From the NCBI GenBank assembly GCA_017607445.1, contig JAEVHH010000006.1, positions 3,410,001 through 3,474,000 of the forward strand: a stretch of 64,000 bases of DNA, in the 5' to 3' direction. The stretch is from Histoplasma ohiense. Its lineage: Eukaryota > Ascomycota > Eurotiomycetes > Onygenales > Ajellomycetaceae. The notes under the pieces were generated by a model. That model ran no database searches. It saw only the letters and a list, made by a program, of their open reading frames with translations, and was not told where the DNA came from. Shown here piece after piece: positions 1-9,570 of the stretch; the first letter of the stretch is position 1; each line of letters starts with the position of its first letter. Position numbers and translations under genes: made by a program.

Positions 1-2888
1 CACGTCAGTTCCATTCGGGGGAAGATATTAGCCTTTATGACTTTTCGAAGATCGACTTTAACAGTCCTTTTTTTGTCAATTTGCCTCCTAGTGATCGCTA
101 TAACATTTTGAATGCAGCTAGGTTAAGAAGTAGGCTTCGAATGGGCTATTCGAAGGAACAGTTGGACAATATGTTTCCAGATCGGATGGCTTTCTCCAGA
201 TTCCAAATTGAACGCGTGAAGGAGCGAAATGATCTAACGCAGAGATTGATGCACCTTAGCGGTATGAGTGATGATGAGATAGGCAGTAACTCTAGAATTG
301 CTGGTGAGAGAGGAAAGGAGTATGTTCTTGTGAAAAACAGTGGGGTAGAAGGAGGCTGGGCATTGGGAATATTGGGAAACAAGGACGAAGGTCAACGTAA
401 CAAACCAATTGATGTTGAGGAGTATGGAGAACACCTACTCTTCCATAACCACAATGCCTTGGAAAATGAGGATGAGGACTTTGAGGATGTTCCCATTGAA
501 GGGCTTAACAGGATGCCTAAGTTACCAGTATATGATAGAGGCGTCTTCGATCAGAAATTTGGCGAGCATTCCAGGAAAGTCACCGATCACCGAACGAAAG
601 TAGTTGACAAATCCCTCGACCAGACGAATTCAGGAAAAGATACACTTTTTGTTCCAGAAGAACCTTCTCGAAGCACAATTGATCATGATACCCTTCATAA
701 ATACTCGAGATTCCAAGATAGCTCTGACAACGACGATCTCCTCCGCGAAATACAAATGTCGCTGGAAACAGGTAACGACAAAGCCGTTCTTCAATTAGAT
801 GTGTCATCGTCGTCTCATAAAAATCAGGAAATTAGCAAGGTTGCGATTGGCGAGGAGGATGTTTCGGATATAGCCGATGACGAGGACATGAATTTTTTTG
901 CTGCGTTTTCTAAGTCTAAAGCAATGAACATCAAGCCCGATGCTCCGATTTCTAATCCTTTCGACGGACCACTACCTTTTGAACCTTTGAAAATTCGCAA
1001 GCCAACCTCTTGGGACAAGGTTATAGATGTAGCTGGGCCCTCAGAGGAACCCACATCGAATGGCCAGAGGATACCACAGGCTCTCCCGCCATGGTTCGAC
1101 GTGAAACTCACAGAGAAAACACTTCTAAACCAAGACCCCGGCAATGAGATTGATGGGGTTGATCCAACTAGTGATGCAAGACGATGTGGTAATACTCCTA
1201 AGGAGGGCGAAATGATCAACTTTGACATGGGTGTTGCTCGGGGAATTGAGATAAACGAGCTTGAAACTGCAGGCAGAGATAACCAAGCGCATCGCGTTCC
1301 GATTCAGTCGAATACTTCCAATTGCAGAACCGGCCATCCACCAGTCTCTAGCCGCGAACCACTTGCAAACACGTTTTCATCAACCCAGGAGCATATGGAA
1401 CCAGAGGGTACAGCTGAACAAGAGGCTGATAATCGCGGCTCCGTCGAGAATAATGGGGAAGCTTACGAGTGGGAACCCACATACCACAATGGCGTACAGA
1501 ACGAGAAATCCAACTCCAAAATGAAAAAACAAGAAGCAATTTTACCTCCAAACCCAGATTTTGAGGATGCCAAAATCTACTGCCCTTCTGAGGCACTACA
1601 GACAGCACCTCATATGTACAATTCCTCAGATGACACATCCCGACACCACAATTTTACGCATTGTGACCACGATAGTGATAACTTTTCAGATCCTGAGGAT
1701 GACGAATTAATACGCCAACTTCAGAAAGAAGCTGAAGAGCATGCGCGATTTGCATCAACTCTCAACTCGAAAAGTCAGGCTGAAAATGCATTCAATTATG
1801 AGCAGGAATTGAAACAGCTTCGTTCCCAGCAAAAGAAAGCTCGGCGAGACGCCGATGAAGTTTCACATATTATGGTTTCAGAATGTCAAGAATTGCTCAG
1901 ACTTTTCGGCCTTCCTTACATCACTGCTCCAATGGAGGCTGAAGCGCAATGCGCGGAATTGTTGTCCTTGGGATTGGTGGATGGCGTCGTGACTGACGAT
2001 AGCGATATTTTCCTCTTTGGTGGCACTCGTGTTTACAAGAACATGTTCAACCAAGCCAAGTTAGTGGAATGTTATATTAGCAACGACCTTGAAAAGGAAT
2101 ACAATCTGGATCGAAATAAGCTTATTCAGTTTGCTCATCTGCTGGGCAGTGACTATACTGAAGGGATAGCTGGAGTGGGTCCTGTTAGCGCCCTGGAAAT
2201 CCTCACTGAATTTCCAACGTTGGAAGATTTTAGGGATTGGTGGTCTCAAGTGCAAATGGGGGCCAAACTCCCGGAAGACAGCCACTCCATTTTTCGAAAA
2301 AAATTCAAGAAGAATGTCACGAAGTTATTTTTACCTCCGGGGTTTCCGGACAAACGCGTCGATACTGCATATCTTGAACCTATGGTAGATTCCGATCCTT
2401 CAGCCTTCCAATGGGGCGTACCTGATCTTAATGCTCTACGCCAGTTCCTAATGTCCACTATTGGATGGAGTCAAGAGAGGACCGATGAGGTGCTTGTTCC
2501 TGTTATTCGTGATATGAACCGCAGGGAACAGGAGGGCACTCAATCGAATATCACCAACTTCTTTCAAGGGCCTCAGGGAGCGGGTGCGTTTGCTCCACAT
2601 CGACGTCCTGATGGGAAGAGCAGGATGGAAAAGGCGTTCAGTCGGTTAAGACACCAGGCTCAAACGAAGCAGCGGGGTAGTGGGCCCGTTCCGGATGAAG
2701 ATAAAGCGCCCAATCCCTCTGGTTCCAAGCCTTCAACGAATCGCAAGTCCGGCAAAAGATCTCCAGATAATGGTTACCCTACATCGAATGATCGTGAAAT
2801 TACAGGAGATAATAAAAGTGACACAGCCCACAAAACGTCAAAGAAGAAAAAACAACGAAATGACAACGATGAGATATTACGTGGATGA
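1..2888 (+). CDS. RAD2: DNA repair endonuclease RAD2/XPG (Rad13), 3' part of the gene
   Basis: This is the structure-specific 5'-flap/bubble endonuclease that makes the 3' incision in nucleotide excision repair in the nucleus. The frame is open from base 3 to the TGA at 2886-2888, about 961 codons without an intron. The true start and the N-terminal XPG-N nuclease half lie upstream of the window. Counting from base 3, a conserved spacer segment (PPSDRYNILNAARLRSRLRM) comes first, followed by a long acidic linker typical of the family. The XPG-I domain starts near residue 620, with catalytic acidic residues in MEAEAQCAE (644) and VTDDSDIFLFG (663). A helix-hairpin-helix region follows (GSDYTEGIAGVG, 715). 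Residues 847-854 read QSNITNFF, a canonical PCNA-interacting (PIP) box. The tail is lysine/arginine rich (SKKKKQR), a likely nuclear localisation signal. Codon use and CpG content are normal, unlike the repeats from 5.7 kb onward. It converges on the reductase gene at 3202-4217. Confidence 0.96.
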   Translation, partial: RQFHSGEDISLYDFSKIDFNSPFFVNLPPSDRYNILNAARLRSRLRMGYSKEQLDNMFPDRMAFSRFQIERVKERNDLTQRLMHLSGMSDDEIGSNSRIAGERGKEYVLVKNSGVEGGWALGILGNKDEGQRNKPIDVEEYGEHLLFHNHNALENEDEDFEDVPIEGLNRMPKLPVYDRGVFDQKFGEHSRKVTDHRTKVVDKSLDQTNSGKDTLFVPEEPSRSTIDHDTLHKYSRFQDSSDNDDLLREIQMSLETGNDKAVLQLDVSSSSHKNQEISKVAIGEEDVSDIADDEDMNFFAAFSKSKAMNIKPDAPISNPFDGPLPFEPLKIRKPTSWDKVIDVAGPSEEPTSNGQRIPQALPPWFDVKLTEKTLLNQDPGNEIDGVDPTSDARRCGNTPKEGEMINFDMGVARGIEINELETAGRDNQAHRVPIQSNTSNCRTGHPPVSSREPLANTFSSTQEHMEPEGTAEQEADNRGSVENNGEAYEWEPTYHNGVQNEKSNSKMKKQEAILPPNPDFEDAKIYCPSEALQTAPHMYNSSDDTSRHHNFTHCDHDSDNFSDPEDDELIRQLQKEAEEHARFASTLNSKSQAENAFNYEQELKQLRSQQKKARRDADEVSHIMVSECQELLRLFGLPYITAPMEAEAQCAELLSLGLVDGVVTDDSDIFLFGGTRVYKNMFNQAKLVECYISNDLEKEYNLDRNKLIQFAHLLGSDYTEGIAGVGPVSALEILTEFPTLEDFRDWWSQVQMGAKLPEDSHSIFRKKFKKNVTKLFLPPGFPDKRVDTAYLEPMVDSDPSAFQWGVPDLNALRQFLMSTIGWSQERTDEVLVPVIRDMNRREQEGTQSNITNFFQGPQGAGAFAPHRRPDGKSRMEKAFSRLRHQAQTKQRGSGPVPDEDKAPNPSGSKPSTNRKSGKRSPDNGYPTSNDREITGDNKSDTAHKTSKKKKQRNDNDEILRG

Positions 2889-3201
2889 TTTTGATAATCT
2901 TGGTCGACAAATTTATATGAAGATGCCAGCATATTTTATTTTATCTATTTTAATGGTCCCATTGGTGGTACACCTGAAATTAGGTTAATGAGCGTGTACG
3001 CCATGACTCAAACTTTATTGATGCATATGGAAAGAGGGACATGGTAAGAAATGTTGATGGATATACAGTTGAACGCGGGCCGGCCAAAACCCGAACGTGG
3101 CTCTAGTGTTACACTGAATGCAAGATCGCGCACATGCTGACAAAACAAACATTCATTAGTTTATATCACACCAATTCCTCCAAAATTGATTAAAGAGCCA
3201 A
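2889..3201. other. Intergenic space between two convergent genes
   Basis: These 313 bp separate the stop of RAD2 from the stop of the reductase on the other strand, so they must hold both 3' untranslated regions. AT-rich stretches near 2930-2950 could serve polyadenylation, but no clear signal stands out. No ORF or repeat was recognised. Confidence 0.6.
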
Positions 3202-4217
3202 TCACTCTTGGAAAGCTGTCAGTTCCGAACAATTCCACCTATCTCCGAGTCAGCGTTCTAGGTCGGACTTAGTACAAGAGAACTAAGTTTCACCTACGTG
3301 AGGAACTTCCCACTCAAATCTCGCGGAGCATCAAGCACCAGTTTCGCAATGACATGTCCGGGTTGCTCCGGTTTGAGCAACTTGCCTTCTCTATGGGCAT
3401 CAAGGAATCTCTTCCCTTGCACGGGTCCCAAAACGTCAATGTGCTGCGCTCGCAGTTCCTCTTGCATTTTCGTGTCAACCATCCCCGGCCGAATGGAGAT
3501 GGATGTGATATCTGGCTCTTCCAGTGCCATGGTCATGTTGAGGTGGTTCAGAGCCGCCTTGCTGGAGCCGTATAATCCCCAGCCTGTTGTTGCTGATGTG
3601 GCAGCACCGGATGATGTGAAAACCACTTTACCACGAGTTTTGCGCAAGTGTGGAATTGCAGCTTTTAGCTATGTATTGATAGTCAGCGAATAAACAATGA
3701 ACAAGTTTTGAAAATTTCCACGGTGTTGTAAATAATTCTATGCCCGGATCACATCCCACCACACACAAGAGATAAATAAAATGAAAAACAAAAATGAGAA
3801 CAAAAGTAAAAAAATGTAAAAAATAAAAATACTCACAAACCCTAGCACACTGAGGAAATTAACTTCAATCCCATCTCTCCACTCGCTCAACTCACAATCT
3901 ACCAACCGCCTGACAGGCCCCAACGTTCCATGATTCAGGACCAGTCCGTCCAGCCTTCCAAACTGTTTCAAGGCTACCTCTACCGCCTGCTCAGGCAGTG
4001 ACAGTAATGATGGGGAAGAATAATAGGACGTAGCAAAGTCGCCAGTGAGAATCTCCACACGGTTAGGACCGTATTGCTCCTGTAGCTGCTGGAGGGGTTG
4101 CCGTGAACGGGCAAGGAGGATCAGATTGTGGGAGGCAGGGAGGCGGAGGAGGTAGTGGACGACGGCAAGGCCAATGCCGCGAGAGGAACCTGTAATTATT
4201 ATGGTTTTTGATGACAT
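3202..4217 (-). CDS. Short-chain dehydrogenase/reductase, three exons (YIR035C/IRC24-like)
   Basis: Predicted structure is complement(join(3202..3238, 3298..3668, 3837..4217)), 262 aa. It is a classical NAD(P)H-dependent short-chain reductase, probably cytosolic. Exon 1 has the Rossmann cofactor motif TGSSRGIG (residues 9-16), an acidic residue in ILTGDFA, and LNHG in place of the usual NNAG. The arginines in LLARSR suggest NADP(H). Exon 2 resumes as LKAAIPHLRK, with the active-site serine region VVFTSSGAA and the catalytic pair Y160-x3-K164 (YGSSK), then RPGMVDT. The short third exon restores the usual family ending, SGKFLTWNCSEL; without it the protein would stop at SGKFLT. Start: the first ATG before the Rossmann strand. 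Family resemblance is to the yeast benzil reductase/IRC24 group; the substrate here is unknown. Confidence 0.9.
3239..3297 (-). other. Intron 2 of the reductase gene
   Basis: This 59-bp intron has donor GTAGGT, a CGCTGAC branch site at 3249-3255 and acceptor ATAG on the minus strand. It sits inside the threonine codon of SGKFLT and lets the protein continue as WNCSELTAFQE. The conserved W-N after SGKF in this family supports it. Confidence 0.85.
3669..3836 (-). other. Intron 1 of the reductase gene
   Basis: This 168-bp phase-0 intron begins GTGAGT and ends TAG on the minus strand. A GCTGAC branch-point match lies at 3682-3687, 13 nt before the acceptor. Splicing joins VNFLSVLGF to LKAAIPHLRK, which fits the family without a gap. 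Reading through the intron would add a spurious hydrophobic tail. Confidence 0.88.
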
Positions 4218-4550
4218 TTTTTTTTATATATCAAGTGGCTTTTGTGTTCTAAGGGTGCATCTTGTGCTTAAATAATGGATGGGTAAGTTTCCTCTTGCCC
4301 ACATAAGGTAAGTAAAGTAAGTCAAAAGGTAAAATCCCGTTTAGTCCCCAACCAATTTATTGTTATTCCCTCCATGCCTATGTAAAGGCTACTTTGCCCA
4401 CTGTACCCAGTTTCATACTTAAAGTGCTCTACCCGCTAGCTATAGGTTAGGGTTATTGTTACTACAATTTTTCATGTTTCAGATCTGGTAACCCGTACGC
4501 TCATGGTAGTATATAATACCTCTATTGATATCTGAACGCATAACCTCGTA
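4218..4550. other. Upstream region of the reductase, no gene seen
   Basis: The sequence immediately upstream of the reductase ATG contains a T-rich, TATATAT-like tract (4222-4232), so the promoter is probably here. The rest has normal base composition and shows no ORF with recognisable similarity. It ends at the TA dinucleotide that flanks the MITE at 4551. Confidence 0.5.
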
Positions 4551-4807
4551 CAGATGCTCCTGCGAAAAGTTTTGACTTGCGCTAATACTTTAAGCTGAAA
4601 TGCTGATACCGGCATTAAGTGTTGTGTTGCATCTCTTAATGAAAAGGAGAGGGAGTCCCAGGGGGCTTATAGAGGCCAACACCCCTAGCCTACCCACTAG
4701 CTCAGTCTCTAAATTCCAGGTGGTGTGGCCTGGAGATACAATACACTAGTAAGGATATTTCAAGGTAAATTCTTAGCATGAGACAAAACTTTTCGCAGCG
4801 GCATCTG
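4551..4807. mobile_element. Tc1/mariner-type MITE, 257 bp
   Basis: Terminal inverted repeats of about 35 bp lie at 4551-4585 and 4773-4807 and match at roughly 29 positions. Both begin CAGATGC and share the core CTGCGAAAAGTTTTG. The element is flanked by TA on both sides (4549-4550 and 4808-4809), the target duplication of Tc1/mariner elements. There is no coding capacity, so it is a non-autonomous derivative. Confidence 0.75.
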
Positions 4808-5252
4808 TAGAGAGTATTATTTTCTCTGTCGAAATGTACTGTACATGTACGTTGGTATCACAGGGACACACAGGGATGCAGTAAATTTCCATTATCAAGA
4901 TATCGACCTTTCTGTTGGCACATCGAAAGTATATACAGTATGGAGGTGCGGAAAATAAGTCCTTGCACATGCCAGGAATATAAATGGAAGTCTCAATACA
5001 AAGATCTCACTCAAATAAATACAGTCCTCATTGTTGAAGTTTTGGGCCTTGTGGTATAACTTGACAGCCAGTAATTACCCGCTACCTTTATTAAGTTTCT
5101 AGCCCGTGGAGAGACTCAGTTTCCACCCCCCTGTACAGAAGCCGCTGCAAAAAATTTTGTCTCGCCAAGATAATTAAAAAACCGCTATATTAGATAGTGA
5201 GCACCACCACAGTATTAAAATGTAATAAAACTACCCCTCATTTAAAATATAA
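4808..5252. other. Non-coding stretch with a related single transposon end
   Basis: No gene is seen. At 5136-5166, after a TA, there is one more sequence like the MITE terminus, containing GCCGCTGC and TTTTGTCTCGCC. Its partner end was not found, so it may be a decayed or half-deleted sister element. A stretch from about 4936 (GGAGGTGCGGAAAATAAGTC) resembles the ends of Fot1/pogo elements, without a mate. The region ends with TAA at 5250-5252, the likely target site of the next element. Confidence 0.45.
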
Positions 5253-5752
5253 GGGCCTGTTCGGTGACACCGTCCAGGGCCATATAAGTCTGTACAGTGC
5301 CAGCTATACGGACTTATACAGCTCTGTATGCACTAATGTATAACCCTGTATAACTCACCAAGAGTGCCAAGCTGGCTTCAAAATCCACTTTATAGAGTTC
5401 AATGGTGTAATTAGTTGAAAAAGGGGTGAATTTAAACCTAATCAAGTTAAATCTGTACTGTATACGCTGGAACAAGTTGTGATTTGTACTGACTCAATCC
5501 AGCACTGGCCGGCTTGGAACCTGCAAATATCATCAAAAATCAAGGATCATGGCGAGCAACAGTGACAATGCAACTCAGGAGGCAATATGACAGTATCTAT
5601 GTTATAGACAACAATTAATCAGGCTTGCTGCTGCAGAAGTGATTCATCGGAGCATCTCAACTGTCTCACCTGGCATACAATTCATGTATTCTGATCCATT
5701 TCATGGATTTCAATTTACCACTTAGTTGTTGGATTCTACCTCCCACCCACTG
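5253..5752 (+). mobile_element. Truncated PIF/Harbinger-like DNA transposon, left end
   Basis: The sequence starts GGGCCTGTTCGGTGAC directly after TAA. PIF/Harbinger transposons typically have GGGCCTGTT-type termini and duplicate a TAA/TTA target. An ATG at 5550 opens a short frame beginning MASNSDNATQEAI, a plausible start of an element protein, broken after 13 codons by TGA. The element is cut off at 5753 by the family 1 LTR, and the other end was not found. The assignment rests on the terminus and target only. Confidence 0.4.
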
Positions 5753-6420
5753 TGTGACGGGTTAGCATCTGTTAGTAATTAACTTACACAACCAACTCCT
5801 CTTCTGCACCCACTCATTTCTGTCATTGTGATGCTGTGTAACTAACTTTCAATGTTTTTTCACTCTGTGCTCTGCACTTGTATAGTCTCTAACAATTCTT
5901 CTGTATAGCTTTTAATGTTCTTTCACTCTGTGCTTCACACTTATGTAGTCTCTAACAATTCTTCTATGTAGCTTTCAATGATTCTTTCACTCCACATTTC
6001 ACACTTATATAGTTTCTAACTGTGATGGGTTAGTATCTGTTAGTAATTAACTTACACAATCAACTTCTCTTCTATATAGTCTCTAACAATTCTTCTGTGT
6101 AGCTCTTAATGTTCTTCTGCTTCATGTTTTATATTTATATAGTCTCTAACAATTCTTCTATATAGCTCTCAATGATTCTCTCACTTCATGCTCTGCACTT
6201 ATATAGTTTCTAACAATTCTTTCATATAGCTTTTAATGTTCTTTCACTCTGCATTTCACTATGAAGTGACTTCTGATATTCTTTCACTCTGAATTTCTCT
6301 TTATAAAAATCTTTTTTATATAATCTTTTCTTCTAATTTCTTTTCTCTTTCTTTTCTTAATCAATTTATAATCTGTAATTAGAATAGTATCAAATTGTTA
6401 ATTAAAATATATCTGTTACA
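5753..6420 (+). repeat. Family 1 5' LTR of copy B, internally rearranged
   Basis: It begins TGTGACGGGTTAG and ends ATCTGTTACA, so the TG...CA ends fit. It is 668 bp against 534 bp for other copies. A second LTR head (TGTGATGGGTTAG) lies at 6021 inside the 63-bp repeat region, so this is either an LTR fragment abutting another LTR or an internal rearrangement. The 5 bp before it are CACTG. Confidence 0.75.
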
Positions 6421-7625
6421 TTATAAATTGATTCTTCTATATTTAAGATCTGAGTGTTTTGTTATTAATTTTCACATCTGAGTATATTGTTTACAGATCT
6501 GAGTGTCTAGTTGTTACAAGAGATCTCTTATAAGTTTGAGTGTTTTTATTGTTAGTTATATAGACTGTTGTGTTTAAGTATCTGAAATACAATCAATTAT
6601 ATTCTATAAAGAGATCTGAGTGTCTATAAACTGTAACACTGTAAATAGTGTTCATGAAGAAGCTTGATAAGCTTAGTGCTGCAACACTGTAAATAGTGTC
6701 TGTGAAAGAACTGAGTATCTACAAGTATTTCTTTTTTCTTTTTTTATTATTATTATATGTTCTTAGATATCAAAATGAACTATGAACAATTCTATGAACA
6801 TTCATCATATCTGAATATGATGAATGATAACTTAGATCTACAAAGTATTCTTCAGCAGTAGACACTATAGATAACTGAATTGCAATGACAATTTACTGAA
6901 ATGAGTATTTTCACATTCACTGTTTCTTCTACATCTGCATCTCATGAAAAGCTCTCAAAAGAGAAGCTTTCAATTGTCAATAAATACAAAAGAGATCTAG
7001 TACTCTATCTTGTGTGAAAGTCAAAAGCAAACATCAAATTGAACATTGATGAATGAGCAATAGACTTGCTATTCAATCAAATATAATATATTTATAGCAG
7101 ATTGAATGATGATATATTAGTAAAATTTCAACTCTGAATGAGTCACTATTAGAATAATCAGCATACATCAGAGTTAGTCTTCTGACAACTCAACTCTCTC
7201 TTTCTCAATTCTACACTTCAAGTCAAAATATTAGACTTACTCAATGAGACTCATTAAATGAATATTGTGTTGACAATATATCTTTCTGAATTCAATCACA
7301 AGCTTCTAGAAGCAAGTGGGTAAGACTGAAACAATGCTATCAAAATCAATATACTGTTCAAGAATTTGAACTTTCAATTGCATAATTGAAGTATAGAATG
7401 TTCAAAGCTTTTAATATACAGCAAATTCTGTATTTATCTTCATCTATTGAACAACAATCTGTCTCAGTTTCACACACTTCAGAATCACAGAGAATTCTGC
7501 TGAACAAATATATACACTCTGAATCACTCTACAATGCTCTTCATCTCTGAATCAGAATCAATGAACTGAGTTTTACATATGAATACAAGTCATCTGAAAG
7601 TCTCTAAAATCTCAGAAGAGAATAT

Positions 7626-7891
7626 TGTGAGGTGTAGTGACAGTGTGAAGAGTAACAGTAGAAGATAGTTTATAGCGTAGCAGAGATAATAGTAATATAT
7701 TGTAGAGTAATATAGTATAGTAGCATAACATAGCATAGCTAATCACTAAGAAAGAAAAGAAAGAGAAAGAAGATGTGCGAAATACATACATCAATATATA
7801 TATACATATAGAAATAGTGATAGTGAGAGTATAATGGAAAGAGGTAAGAATAAGCAAAGATAATAAGGAAATAATAAACAAGTGCATTACA
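7626..7891 (-). repeat. Family 2 3' LTR of copy C
   Basis: 266 bp; on the minus strand TGTAATGCACT...CCTCACA. The polypurine tract is adjacent at 7892-7910 (minus strand AAAAAAGAGGGGCAAT). The LTR gives rise to spurious hydrophobic ORFs that recur with every family 2 LTR. Confidence 0.93.
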
Positions 7892-9570
7892 ATTGCCCCT
7901 CTTTTTTATAAGAGCTGCCCTCAGCAAATGTATAGATTGCTTACTAGTAGATAATTGCATTTCCATCTGCTTGTTGATAGCAGTATATCGATTGCGTCCC
8001 CTAGATAGCTTGTATACATGTTGTTATCGATTTTCTAATGAGATGGAATTGATGGATTCTTTGGTTGCCAGAGGTTGCATGCAGAGAAGTAAAAAGAATT
8101 TCTTTTCTCTTGAAGATTTCTCTTCTCTTTTAACTTGATCATCATCAAAGCTCCTTGCCTCTTCTGCTGTGATTTCTCATTCTCAAAAAATTTTTAAATT
8201 TTTATATCATCATTCTCCCTCCCCTTCTCTTTTATTGAAATGGACTCTCTCAGTTATTTCAATTTTAAGTAAGTTGTTTCTTGGGTGCTTATTGTGTATT
8301 ATTGTTGGTGTTTCTTGTCAGTGGTATTATTAGTGTGGTCACATGCATCACTAGCTTGTTTCTGTATAGTGCCATTTGCTGTTCACTTGTTATATTGCTC
8401 TAGGTTTAGCTCTAATCATGTGATGCACAACAGTTGAATTCCATGTGAACATTGTGTTTCTAGACTTGAAGATGTTGATTTTTGGTGTGTACTGAGGTCA
8501 AATGTCTGAAAGTGTTGTGAGACTTGTGCCTCTGCAGGGAAATCCTGCAAATTCATGAGTAATTCTCTTTAATTCTTGCTCTTAGCAATGTTGATATACT
8601 GATAATGATGCTAGATATGTGATACACCTCTTCTGAGGCGCATCATGCACAGGTGAGTGTTTATCTTCATGGGGGTGGCAGTCAGAGAGAACATGGCCAG
8701 TCACAAAAGTCATCTTTATCATTTAGTTAAACAATTGAATACACCTCATCTGATGATGCTGTCTGCTTGGAACAGAGCAGAGGTGAATGCTCTATAGTTC
8801 CAGCATCAAGCAGCAGCTGAGTCTGCAGAGATGCAGGTTTTGAAGACTGTGATTGTATCTGATTCTTCCAGAGCAGAGGTATTAGAGGAAGAGAAGAATG
8901 TGAAGAAGAAGATTTTGAGAATGATGAGCTCTGAAGACTCTGTGATAAAGAAATCAATTGAAGAGGAGTTGATAAGAGAGGAGTTGGCTGAAGAGCTGAT
9001 GAAGAAGATTGTAAAGATGTCAGTGACTGCAGCAGTGTCTGTGATATCTGCTTTCTTTGCCAATTTACCACTGACATTGATGAAGCAGAGGGAGAGGATG
9101 TCTCAGATGGTGAAGAAGTGAGAGAAGAAGATGAAGAGAAATATCTTTCTTTATTAAATATGTCAGAGAATGAATAGATTGATGAGAGAGAGAAGATGTG
9201 AGAAGACAAATGTGTTGTGAAATAGACATTTGTCTATATCTCTGCACTCAAAATGAGTGTCTGTAATATACAAGTACCAGAAGAAGTATTGAGCAAGAGT
9301 GGCAGAGAGAGGAAATAAGAGAAATGATGAAAGAAAGAAGAGAAAGTGAGAGATGAGAAGTGAGATAAGAGTGAGTGAACTGAGAGTTTTTAGACTTTTC
9401 TTAGAATTCATTTTCTTTGTTTTTTTCTTGCTTGTATGTTTTATTTTTTGTATTTATTATACTCAAATTGAATTTTTTTCTTTTTTCTCTTTTCTCTGAT
9501 AAAATCCTTCTAAAAAGAATGTATTTGATTGAAGTTTGAGTGAGATTTGTACTTCTAGTGTTTTTTGATT
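7892..9570 (-). other. Long 3' region of family 2 copy C between pol and the 3' LTR
   Basis: About 1.7 kb after the chromodomain, conserved in copies D (29939-31650) and F (55336-57090). It is strongly strand-asymmetric: a purine-rich plus strand at 8830-9400 opens several overlapping frames. Two candidates recur in the same frame in all three copies. One is an antisense, charged 80-100 aa ORF (8831-9121 plus, EELAEELMKKIVKM). The other is a serine/isoleucine-rich sense ORF (8806-9063 minus). Neither is recognised, and either could be a by-product of base composition. Confidence 0.5.

Noticed and set aside
3298..3693. Plus-strand ORF of 131 codons
   Set aside because: Antisense to exon 2 of the reductase, which has clear family motifs.
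7612..7887. Hydrophobic, membrane-protein-like ORFs recurring at 7612, 14750, 29671, 34601 and 55052
   Set aside because: Each lies inside a family 2 LTR and is a translation of LTR sequence; recurrence reflects LTR copies, not a protein family.
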